59,125 bases of DNA, taken from Bizionia sp. (GTDB lineage Bacteria > Bacteroidota > Bacteroidia > Flavobacteriales > Flavobacteriaceae). Of this stretch, positions 7,444-15,056 are shown piece by piece. Both the position numbers and the translations under genes were made by a program. The stretch spans positions 1 through 59,125 of the forward strand of contig JAHDHI010000025.1 of the NCBI GenBank assembly GCA_020631395.1, read 5' to 3'. The notes beneath the pieces were generated by a model that saw only the letters and a program-made list of their open reading frames with translations, did no database searches and was not told the origin of the DNA. Within the stretch, counting starts at the first letter, position 1, and the number at the start of each line of letters is the position of its first letter.

Positions 7444-7461
7444 AACTAACACTTGTTAGTT
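7444..7461. promoter_or_regulatory. Probable TetR-family operator in front of paaE
   Basis: AACTAACA-CT-TGTTAGTT: perfect 8-bp inverted arms with a 2-bp centre, located between the TetR gene and paaE. The form is typical of operators bound by TetR-family acyl-CoA-responsive repressors. The natural reading is that the upstream TetR protein binds here and that a CoA intermediate releases it; the ligand is not determined by the sequence. Confidence 0.75.
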
Positions 7462-7491
7462 TTAATTACAAATATACAAAACTTTTAAGAA

Positions 7492-8061
7492 TTATGCTTT
7501 TACTCCATTTATTAAAACATTGATCAAATTTTTCGATAGCTCTTCTGGTTTCAAATCCTCTTTTTTAGGTATCCACAAGTACAAGGACCTCAAAGTGGAC
7601 AAGATTGAAAACAGCATCACCTCTGGGTTCCCATTGACAATCTCGTTGTTAGACATTCCTTCGACTATGATTTCCCTAAAATTATCCTCATAATCGTCTC
7701 TGAGTTTCAAATAATATTCCAATCGTTCTTCCAGATGCATCCAATCGTTATTTAAGGATGCCATTTCAAATGTGTTTTGAATGGTGATGTTGACGTGAAG
7801 TTCTATGATTTGATTCAGTTTTTCAATATTGCTGATGTTAGAGACTCTAATGGCTTCCATACCATTAGTAAACTCTTCTGCAAGGAAAATAATGATATTG
7901 GTTAGAATGTCCTGTTTCGAACTAATGTGATTATACAAACTTGATGCTTTTATGCCCATTGCCGTAGCAATGTCACGCATCGTTACGGCACTATATCCTC
8001 TTTCTTTAAAGAGTCTAGCCGCCACATTTACAATTTGTTGCTTACGCGTTCCTTGTTTCAT
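7492..8061 (-). CDS. TetR/AcrR-family regulator, probably of phenylacetate degradation
   Basis: A 189-residue regulator. The N-terminal helix-turn-helix 'AARLFKERGYSAVTMRDIA' (residues about 14-32) with 'GIKASSLYNHISSKQDIL' is a clear TetR_N domain; the C-terminal ligand domain is divergent. It is the promoter-proximal gene of the minus-strand paa cluster and is divergent from phenylalanine hydroxylase (100 bp). It may therefore control both directions. The best candidate binding site lies immediately downstream, before paaE. It plays the part of PaaR in other phyla; the equivalence is inferred from position. Confidence 0.88.
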   Translation of the reverse strand: MKQGTRKQQIVNVAARLFKERGYSAVTMRDIATAMGIKASSLYNHISSKQDILTNIIIFLAEEFTNGMEAIRVSNISNIEKLNQIIELHVNITIQNTFEMASLNNDWMHLEERLEYYLKLRDDYEDNFREIIVEGMSNNEIVNGNPEVMLFSILSTLRSLYLWIPKKEDLKPEELSKNLINVLINGVKA

Positions 8062-8161
8062 TGGTTACTAATATACATATTCGATCTTAGATTATAAAAA
8101 CATTGGCATATGCAATGTATTAATTCTTAACTTTGTTATTGACTATCGCCAAAATATTTTT

Positions 8162-9934
8162 ATGAATATCACAATAGAATCCAACCCGCTAATAGACAGG
8201 TTGCCTCCTCATTTAAAACAATTCATCAAACCACAGGACTATGAGGACTATTCATCCATAAACCAAGCGGTTTGGCGTTATGTGATGCGCAAAAACGTAT
8301 CGTACCTAAGCAAGACTGCACACGAATCCTACATCAATGGTTTGGATAGAACTGGCATTTCCATAGACACCATACCAAGCATGTATGGGATGAATCGCAT
8401 TCTCAAGGACATTGGCTGGGCTGCGGTAGCCGTAGATGGCTTTATCCCTCCCAATGCATTCATGGAATTTCAAGCTTACAAGGTCTTGGTGATTGCTTCG
8501 GACATTCGCCAATTGGAAAATATGGAATACACCCCAGCTCCAGACATTATCCATGAAGCTGCTGGGCATGCTCCCATAATAGCCAATCCTGACTATGCTG
8601 AATATTTAAGACGTTTTGGGGAAGTTGGAGCAAAGGCGATTTTATCTTCCCACGACAACGACATGTATGAAGCCGTTAGATCTCTTTCGATCTTAAAGGA
8701 AGCTTCGAACTCCACCAATGAAGCCATTGATGAAGCTGAAGAATTGGTAAACACCCTACAAAACAAAAAAGTGCCTCTTTCCGAGATGGCGAAAATTAGA
8801 AACTTGCATTGGTGGACAGTAGAATATGGACTGATCGGAACTTTGGAATCACCAAAAATATATGGGGCTGGTCTTTTATCTTCGATCGGGGAAAGCAAAT
8901 GGTGCATGACCGATGAAGTCGAAAAAAGATTGTATAGCATAGATGCTGCCGAAACGGAGTTTGACATTACGAAACCTCAACCCCAATTGTTCGTCACGCC
9001 TGATTTTGCATACCTAATGGAGGTCTTGGAAGAGTTCTCCAATACCATGGCTTTGAGAAAAGGCGGTTTTAGAGGATTGCAAAAACTTATGGATTCAAAA
9101 AAAATAGGTAGTATAGAACTTAATACCGGATTGCAGATTTCTGGAGTTTTCACAGAAATGATAACCGACGAGGACAATAATGTCGTTTTTTTCAGAACAG
9201 AAGGGCCAACGGCATTGGCCAATAGGGAAAAAGAATTGATTGGACATGGCACAAAGGCCAACCCCAATGGGTTCAGTTCTCCCATTGGCAAGTTAAAAGG
9301 CATCAGTTTGGCGATTGAAGACATGGGGCCTCGCGACTTGAAAGCCTATAATTTTTATGATGGAAAACGCATCGCTTTCGAATACGAGAGCGGTATTACC
9401 GTTGAAGGCTTAAACGTGACGGGAATACGCAACATATATGGCAAGTTGATATTGATAGAGTTCGAGGATTGCACCGTAACTTACAAGGACAAGGTGTTGT
9501 TTTCTCCAAATCAAGGTACCTTCAGGTTGGCAGTTGGTTCTTCTATTGTTTCTGCCTTTGCTGGTTCTGCGGATTTCAGATCTTACGACAACCTATATCA
9601 TATCTCTTCAACTGAAACCATCAAGACAGAAAAAAACAACAGCACCATAGAACTGGAGCAGCTTTACTCTCAAGTGAAACAATTGAGAAGTACTGAATCT
9701 ACTAACTCGACCAACTTGGATGTTGTAAAAAATATTTTTTTAACTTTACAAGACAATCATTCAGAAGACTGGTTGTTACCGTTGGAATTATTTGAACTTT
9801 CAGCTACTACAAATGATGAGCCTTTAAAAGTTAGCATTCTTGATCATTTAGAACGAATCAAAGACAAGAAGCCAAAGATTGCTCATTTGATTGCAGATGG
9901 CATTGCATTGATACAAGAACACATTACAGATTGA
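8162..9934 (+). CDS. phhA: Phenylalanine 4-monooxygenase (aromatic amino acid hydroxylase), long Bacteroidota form
   Basis: A 590-residue protein. The catalytic core is in the N-terminal half, with 'IIHEAAGHAPIIANPDY' (about residues 132-148) giving the two iron-binding His, and 'HWWTVEYGLIG' (about 217-227) giving the Glu ligand. It hydroxylates Phe to Tyr using a pterin cofactor and O2. Typical proteobacterial enzymes are about 260-300 residues; the remaining roughly 300 residues form a C-terminal extension without a motif I recognise, which I believe is usual for the Bacteroidota form. It diverges from the TetR/paa operon, which links Phe turnover to phenylacetate breakdown. Confidence 0.93.
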   Translation: MNITIESNPLIDRLPPHLKQFIKPQDYEDYSSINQAVWRYVMRKNVSYLSKTAHESYINGLDRTGISIDTIPSMYGMNRILKDIGWAAVAVDGFIPPNAFMEFQAYKVLVIASDIRQLENMEYTPAPDIIHEAAGHAPIIANPDYAEYLRRFGEVGAKAILSSHDNDMYEAVRSLSILKEASNSTNEAIDEAEELVNTLQNKKVPLSEMAKIRNLHWWTVEYGLIGTLESPKIYGAGLLSSIGESKWCMTDEVEKRLYSIDAAETEFDITKPQPQLFVTPDFAYLMEVLEEFSNTMALRKGGFRGLQKLMDSKKIGSIELNTGLQISGVFTEMITDEDNNVVFFRTEGPTALANREKELIGHGTKANPNGFSSPIGKLKGISLAIEDMGPRDLKAYNFYDGKRIAFEYESGITVEGLNVTGIRNIYGKLILIEFEDCTVTYKDKVLFSPNQGTFRLAVGSSIVSAFAGSADFRSYDNLYHISSTETIKTEKNNSTIELEQLYSQVKQLRSTESTNSTNLDVVKNIFLTLQDNHSEDWLLPLELFELSATTNDEPLKVSILDHLERIKDKKPKIAHLIADGIALIQEHITD

Positions 9935-9938
9935 AACC

Positions 9939-10265
9939 ATGGGATTTTTAGATTTTATATTAGGGGTGAAAAAGCGTCAACTCGATAATTTCGTAAAAGA
10001 AGGCGCCATTTTTTTAGATGTCAGAACTCAAAGGGAATTCGACAATGGTGCCATAGCTGGTTCCAAACACATTCCGTTGCAGGATTTACACAACCATGTC
10101 GATGAATTGAAATCACTTGACAAGCCCTTCATTGTCTATTGTCAAAGCGGAGTGAGATCCGCCAAAGCTGCAAAATATCTAAATCTCAACAACATTGCTG
10201 CCATAAACGGTGGAGGGTGGTTAAGTTTGTTGAAACGCTACAACAAGTATTTAAGCAGAAGCTAA
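9939..10265 (+). CDS. Single-domain rhodanese-like sulfurtransferase
   Basis: A 108-residue rhodanese. 'AIFLDVRTQREFDNGAIAGS' is the CH2A region and 'VYCQSGVRSAKAA' carries the active-site Cys (about residue 67) and loop. It starts 4 nt after the phenylalanine hydroxylase stop, so the two are co-transcribed. Such proteins move sulfane sulphur; a specific partner cannot be named. Its last 15 nt overlap, on the opposite strand, the 3' end of the first TPR-CHAT gene, and a vestige of the same 3' end is found 7.3 kb away at 17530-17561. Confidence 0.88.
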   Translation: MGFLDFILGVKKRQLDNFVKEGAIFLDVRTQREFDNGAIAGSKHIPLQDLHNHVDELKSLDKPFIVYCQSGVRSAKAAKYLNLNNIAAINGGGWLSLLKRYNKYLSRS

Positions 10266-12992
10266 CCTGCGCTTTCTTCTTTTGTAGACGATCCAAACTG
10301 GCAGTAGCAGCAATAACAATAGAAAGCTTTTGTTTTTTTTCTTGAAGACAGGGGCATCATTGCCTATCAATGTTATCGCACTCCAATAGTAAGGTGATGC
10401 TTCACTAGTGTTCCCATGTCTTTCCAAATAATCCATTTTTGCTTGCCTCAATGCTTCCCCCTTTGTTTTGCCATCGTTCAAATATTCATAAAAGGCATAT
10501 GTTATTTCATTGTTTGCCTTTAGGTCTATGTCCCATAGTGAGGCCAAGACGCTTTGCGCCCCAGAATTCACAAAGCCTCTGGCAATGCTCATGACTCCTT
10601 CTCCCTTTTTCAATTCTCCGCGGGATGTCTTGCAGGCACTCAAGACGACCAAATCTGAATATTGATTTGTAAAATACATTTCATCCAACTCCAACTTGTC
10701 ATCATGGAATGCCAACCATGGCTTTTTTTCCAATGATACGCCTCCATGGGTAGACAAATGCACTACTTTATAGCCTCCATAAGCTTCTACAAACTCCTGT
10801 TTTGTAGCATTTCCCGCTATTAAAAATGGAGTATTCAACTCTTTTTCCAATGTTTTCACTTCATCTTCATAAGTAATCAATGATGACAATGAATCATCTT
10901 TAAAATATGTTGGTCCCATTGCCAAATAATCATTTGCATATTTCCGTTTTATCTTATTGGAGCTCATTAAAGATGAAAATGAATAGGCGTAGCTTATTTT
11001 GCAAGAATTAATTAGAAACACTTCATTCAAGGGTTTATTGCTATTTTCCACCAGCAAAGGCTCAAAAGGAATATTTTGCAAAACATCATCTTGAACAATC
11101 AATAAATGTTTATTCTTAAAAACAGTTGATGTCGTATCCATAAAGGGAAACAACTGCTTATACAACTTAAAGGCCAAGTCTTTGTATTTATTTTGGTCTT
11201 CATGATTTACAAACGGTTTTCTCAAATATTCCTGAAACTCCATAACCCTGTCTTTAAGTTTGTTCCCCTCCTTTATCTTGAACACACTTATTTCTTTTTT
11301 GGAAACCAAAGAAACAAAGGCTTGATCATTTCCTATTTTGTATTGCAACAGTAATTGATTCTCTTTTAAATGTTCTTGAGCCATCATTGCATCTACAACC
11401 TTTATTCCTTTCTTATAGTCATGATACTTTGGAAAGGCAACCTCCAAAGAATCAACAAACTGGGCGTACTCATTTTTCTTGAAAAAAACTTCTCTTTTCA
11501 ACTCCTCTTTTTTATGGATATCGCTTTTCTCGAGTTCCCCTCTAATTCCATCTATCTCCCGTAACAGCTTCAACTCCCTCTTTATGATTTCATCAGGCAA
11601 GTTAGCCAAAGCTCTAGCATTTATATCAGTGACATTCTCAAGAAGCAAGAAGGCCTTGCTTTTTTCAATGAAGTAAAAAGCCTTTTCCGGCAACCCTAGC
11701 TTGTAACATGTCCGAGTCGCCTTCAAATACAAATCTGTTCCTTTATCCCTCCAAAAGAGTTTAGACAAATCCTCTCTACTTTCAAAATAAATACCATCTA
11801 TCACCTGGTCTATCAGTTCGAATGTTTTTAGAGCTTCTCTTGAATGATTGTCATTAGTAGTCATCTCTTCAAATTTCACCCAAACATTTGCCTTATCTAT
11901 TAAATATCCCAAGAGATATATTTTATTTTCAGACAACTCTATATCTTGTATCGTCGGCAAAGTTTCATAATCTAATTCGGTATTCCCAATTGAGAAATTT
12001 ATTGCTTTTTGATAATAACCGAGAGCTTTCAAATAGTTCTTTTCAAGAACACATACATCTCCTAAGTTGTCATAGACGACTGCCTCTTGCAATGGGGTTC
12101 CTACTGAGTACTTCAACGCCCTTTCAAAATATTGAATCGCTTTATCAACATTGTTCATTTTTCTATTGACAATCCCCAGATTATTTAAACTTTTTGAAAC
12201 TAGTAACGAATCTTCAATCTTAAGGCTTTTTTTTAATGCATTAGAATATTCGACAATACTATTCTCATAATCCCCTAACGTGTCATAAAAATTTCCAAGG
12301 TTTATTTTCACTCCTATGAAATCTCTCTCTGAAACCGTGAAGTTTTTACTCAATTCGTTGATTTTCTCATTATTCTCAAAGAAGACCTCTTTGTGTTTCA
12401 CATCATTCATACCTGCGTAGATTGCTGATACGTTTTTATAGATCTTCAACAATTGTCTTTGATTGTTCGACTGCATATAAATTGCTTCACTTACAGCATA
12501 ACAATCCAAAGCTTTTTTAAAATCCCCCATACTTCTATAGACCGATGCCTTCCCCCAATGAACTTTAGCCACTCTAATTTCCTCCTTGTCACAATACTTC
12601 AAAATACTATCATAGGTTTTAAGGGACTTTAGATAATCTCCCTTTTTATAATGAAAATTTGCCAAATTGGAATAGCTGACTTTAAAAAGATCTGGGAATT
12701 CTACATAATGTTTTTTTCTTATTCGTGTGGCTTGATATGCATATTCAATTGCCTTTTCAATATTATACCTATATACTTTTTTTGCAAACTCATGATAGAT
12801 TTTGGACATGATCAATTCATTGCTTGAATTTTCATTTTTGCGAATAAGATCTTCAACCTTAATTATTTGTTGATCTATGGTAAGTTCTGGTGTCTTTACA
12901 ATTGAATCATACGTCTTAATGAAATCCTGTTGTGCGTACGATATGTATTTAGATAGTATCAATATGACAATCAAAGCTCTTTTACACATCAT
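10251..12992 (-). CDS. Exported TPR-CHAT protein with C-terminal membrane anchor (cassette copy B)
   Basis: A 913-residue protein. Order: signal peptide 'KRALIVILILSKYISYAQ' at the N-terminus, about 10 TPR-like helical pairs (about residues 90-340, e.g. 'KSLNNLGIVNRKMNNVDKAI'), a helical linker, then a CHAT caspase-like domain. The dyad is His in 'VVHLSTHGG' (about 748) and Cys in 'VVLSACKTSRGE' (about 785), so it is probably an active cysteine protease. It ends with a run of Leu, PVWIVY and a KRRKRR tail. That predicts a periplasmic body with an inner-membrane anchor and basic cytoplasmic end. The C-terminal about 130 residues are almost identical to the copy at 17562-20318; the rest is much more diverged. 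The substrate is unknown; the neighbouring subtilase, the T9SS protein and the anti-sigma-like protein are candidates. Confidence 0.9.
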   Translation of the reverse strand: MMCKRALIVILILSKYISYAQQDFIKTYDSIVKTPELTIDQQIIKVEDLIRKNENSSNELIMSKIYHEFAKKVYRYNIEKAIEYAYQATRIRKKHYVEFPDLFKVSYSNLANFHYKKGDYLKSLKTYDSILKYCDKEEIRVAKVHWGKASVYRSMGDFKKALDCYAVSEAIYMQSNNQRQLLKIYKNVSAIYAGMNDVKHKEVFFENNEKINELSKNFTVSERDFIGVKINLGNFYDTLGDYENSIVEYSNALKKSLKIEDSLLVSKSLNNLGIVNRKMNNVDKAIQYFERALKYSVGTPLQEAVVYDNLGDVCVLEKNYLKALGYYQKAINFSIGNTELDYETLPTIQDIELSENKIYLLGYLIDKANVWVKFEEMTTNDNHSREALKTFELIDQVIDGIYFESREDLSKLFWRDKGTDLYLKATRTCYKLGLPEKAFYFIEKSKAFLLLENVTDINARALANLPDEIIKRELKLLREIDGIRGELEKSDIHKKEELKREVFFKKNEYAQFVDSLEVAFPKYHDYKKGIKVVDAMMAQEHLKENQLLLQYKIGNDQAFVSLVSKKEISVFKIKEGNKLKDRVMEFQEYLRKPFVNHEDQNKYKDLAFKLYKQLFPFMDTTSTVFKNKHLLIVQDDVLQNIPFEPLLVENSNKPLNEVFLINSCKISYAYSFSSLMSSNKIKRKYANDYLAMGPTYFKDDSLSSLITYEDEVKTLEKELNTPFLIAGNATKQEFVEAYGGYKVVHLSTHGGVSLEKKPWLAFHDDKLELDEMYFTNQYSDLVVLSACKTSRGELKKGEGVMSIARGFVNSGAQSVLASLWDIDLKANNEITYAFYEYLNDGKTKGEALRQAKMDYLERHGNTSEASPYYWSAITLIGNDAPVFKKKNKSFLLLLLLLPVWIVYKRRKRRLASA

Positions 12993-13100
12993 TTTACTAT
13001 ATTTTAAAGTACAATATAGTATTCCTCATTTTTATAAATCAAAAAAATGATGTTAATTAAAAAAATCAACACCATTTCAATTGCCATAGAGCCATATAAA

Positions 13101-13132
13101 AACGGGGAGTAGCATAACTAGCTTTCCCCGTT
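13101..13132 (-). terminator. Intrinsic terminator after the lipocalin-like lipoprotein gene
   Basis: AACGGGGA and TCCCCGTT form an 8-bp GC-rich stem; on the minus strand it is followed by a run of T. It would end transcription from the lipoprotein (and upstream) genes, leaving the TPR-CHAT gene 100 bp further on to its own promoter. Confidence 0.65.
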
Positions 13133-13242
13133 CAAGCCCATAAATAATTTAATTATTACTCAAACTCGATCTGCCTGTGCATAAGAAGTTGCATACTAAT
13201 CTAATAATTGTTCATACACGGTGTTTCCATTGGTTATTTTGT

Positions 13243-13668
13243 CTATTCTCTTTGTAGGGTTTCTGTATCGGTAATGGTTTCTCCATCTTCAGTATATGTT
13301 TCAGACCATTTAATGGTGTTTTCACTTACCTCAATAATTTGATAAGTTGAATCATCGAAAGTAAATATTTCTCCATTGTATGCATATTCAAGAATGGGGT
13401 AACTAACAATGTCATCTTCATCAGCAACACAATCATTATTGAATTCATAAAATTCCAAATATCGAGCTGTCTCCTCTGTTATAAAATATTTGTCTAAGCA
13501 ATCTCCTGATTCAACATATTCAACTCCATCCGACATTAGAGAGATAACTTTCCAATCACCTATTATACTTGCCGGTAAATTATTTTCATTGTCATTGTCA
13601 TCATTATTACTACAGGAAGCCAATAGTCCAACCATACTGAAAATGGTCATCTTTTTTAATACATTCAT
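13243..13668 (-). CDS. Small lipocalin-like lipoprotein, present only in cassette copy B
   Basis: A 141-residue lipoprotein: signal 'KKMTIFSMVGLLASCSNND' with the lipobox Cys at about 19, an Asp/Asn-rich linker, then 'IIGDWKVISLMSDG', which is typical of the small lipocalin-like (Bacteroidota 'lipocalin_4/5') proteins that begin their barrel with xGxW. No enzyme motif is seen. It lies between the subtilase and TPR-CHAT genes of copy B; the corresponding gap in copy A (20319-20474) is only 156 bp and has no such gene. A ligand-binding or inhibitor role is possible but not shown. Confidence 0.8.
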   Translation of the reverse strand: MNVLKKMTIFSMVGLLASCSNNDDNDNENNLPASIIGDWKVISLMSDGVEYVESGDCLDKYFITEETARYLEFYEFNNDCVADEDDIVSYPILEYAYNGEIFTFDDSTYQIIEVSENTIKWSETYTEDGETITDTETLQRE

Positions 13669-13711
13669 TTTTTTTTATTTTAATATTCATTTTTCATTGT
13701 TTGTAATTATA

Positions 13712-14980
13712 TCACTGTAATAAGGTGGCCTTGTATCTTATATCGTCCAAACCAGAGACAAATACCGTACAATCCCCTATTATAACATTCCTTAATCCCG
13801 CAGGCGTCAAACCTGGCACATATAACGATGCGCCTTTGTAGGTCGCATAGGCACAGGCGAAAGAGGTTCCTTCTATTTCAAAATTAACCTCATTGATGTT
13901 TAACTCATACGGCCCTCCTGGTGCTGCTATGTCAACACTTAACTTTCCATAGTTTGAATACTCTGCCAAAAGGTATACATTATTTGTTGCCAATGGATTT
14001 ATTGAAGTGGCATTTCCAAATGCAGCAACAGTCAATATGTTGGGATCGTCATATGAAGATGGGTAATGAGGAATGATATCATTATCGTTTTCTGTATTTC
14101 CTGCAGATGTTATAATAAGCACGTTCTCTCTTTCTTCTTCAATGAAACTGTCCATTAGCGCATTGGAAAAACCTCCTCCAAAACTTAAATTGATTATTCT
14201 TACTTCTGGCTTCTTAAGCGCATACTTGAATCCACATAGAATGTCAAAATCTTCAGCATTGCCATTTTTATCGAATACCTTAACTGGCAATATGGAATTT
14301 TGCACCCCTTTTTCGACTAATTTATCATGTACAATTCTTGTTACGAAGGTTCCATGGTTGTTGTCATCGAAAGGGTCGTTGTCTCCATTTACAAAATCCC
14401 AACCAAAAATATCCGTTTGCCCTGATTCTCCACAAGGCAGGTCGTTATCATTATTGTAAAGAAAATTCCCTGTAAAGCCTCCATTGACATAATCGACACC
14501 TGTATCCAAAATCGCTATTGCGATATTTTGATTGGCATCTACCATTCGTGACTTTGCTATTTCCAAATTACCAGTAAACAACTGAGATTCGAAGCCATTA
14601 TCTTGTAACTTCACTTTACTATTGAATGACGTCCCTTCGAGTTCAGGATCCTCATGTGCCGTATTTTTTCTTTCTTCTATTTCCTTTGGATCTATTCCTT
14701 CTTTGAAACGCCATAGCTCCAAAGTTGGATCTGCACAAGGACACTTTTTAATATCCAACACACCATATTTATCCCTTAGGATTTGTTTTTGGGCTTCTGT
14801 CAAATCAGGAATGTATTTGACTATAAACTCATTTGAAGTAATTCCTCCATTTTTGTTGTATGCATTTGTCTTTTGAGTCTTGTTGCCATCAAGTATCTCT
14901 TCTTGCTCTTTACTACAGCCTATTATGGCTATTAACATTAATAAGATTGACAACCGTTTTAACATTTTCATATTTTTCAT
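13712..14980 (-). CDS. Subtilisin-like (S8) serine protease lipoprotein, cassette copy B
   Basis: A 422-residue protease, exactly the length of its paralogue at 20475-21743 when started at the ATG at 14980. The lipoprotein signal 'LSILLMLIAIIGCSKEQ' places it in an outer-membrane leaflet or the periplasm. An N-terminal prodomain-like region follows ('NEFIVKYIPDLTEAQKQIL', with a 'KKCPCADPTLELW' Cys pair). The catalytic triad is visible: Asp in 'IAILDTGVDY', His in 'NNHGTFVTRIV', Ser in 'GTSFACAYATY'. It lies 76 bp after the T9SS-protein stop and upstream of the lipoprotein gene. It may process the co-encoded exported proteins; that is inference. Confidence 0.92.
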   Translation of the reverse strand: MKNMKMLKRLSILLMLIAIIGCSKEQEEILDGNKTQKTNAYNKNGGITSNEFIVKYIPDLTEAQKQILRDKYGVLDIKKCPCADPTLELWRFKEGIDPKEIEERKNTAHEDPELEGTSFNSKVKLQDNGFESQLFTGNLEIAKSRMVDANQNIAIAILDTGVDYVNGGFTGNFLYNNDNDLPCGESGQTDIFGWDFVNGDNDPFDDNNHGTFVTRIVHDKLVEKGVQNSILPVKVFDKNGNAEDFDILCGFKYALKKPEVRIINLSFGGGFSNALMDSFIEEERENVLIITSAGNTENDNDIIPHYPSSYDDPNILTVAAFGNATSINPLATNNVYLLAEYSNYGKLSVDIAAPGGPYELNINEVNFEIEGTSFACAYATYKGASLYVPGLTPAGLRNVIIGDCTVFVSGLDDIRYKATLLQ

Positions 14981-15005
14981 TTTAAGTATAGGGATTTTAA
15001 AATTT

Positions 15006-15045
15006 CTGCTTCGATTGACATTTGCCATTATATTAATCGAAGCAG
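15006..15045. repeat. 11-bp inverted repeat between the T9SS and subtilase genes of copy B
   Basis: CTGCTTCGATT (15006-15016) and AATCGAAGCAG (15035-15045). It sits where copy A has a perfect terminator, and its arms share the GCAG/CTGC ends with that terminator, so it is probably the decayed equivalent. The T-run is poor here. Confidence 0.5.
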
Positions 15046-15056
15046 TTAGTTATTTT

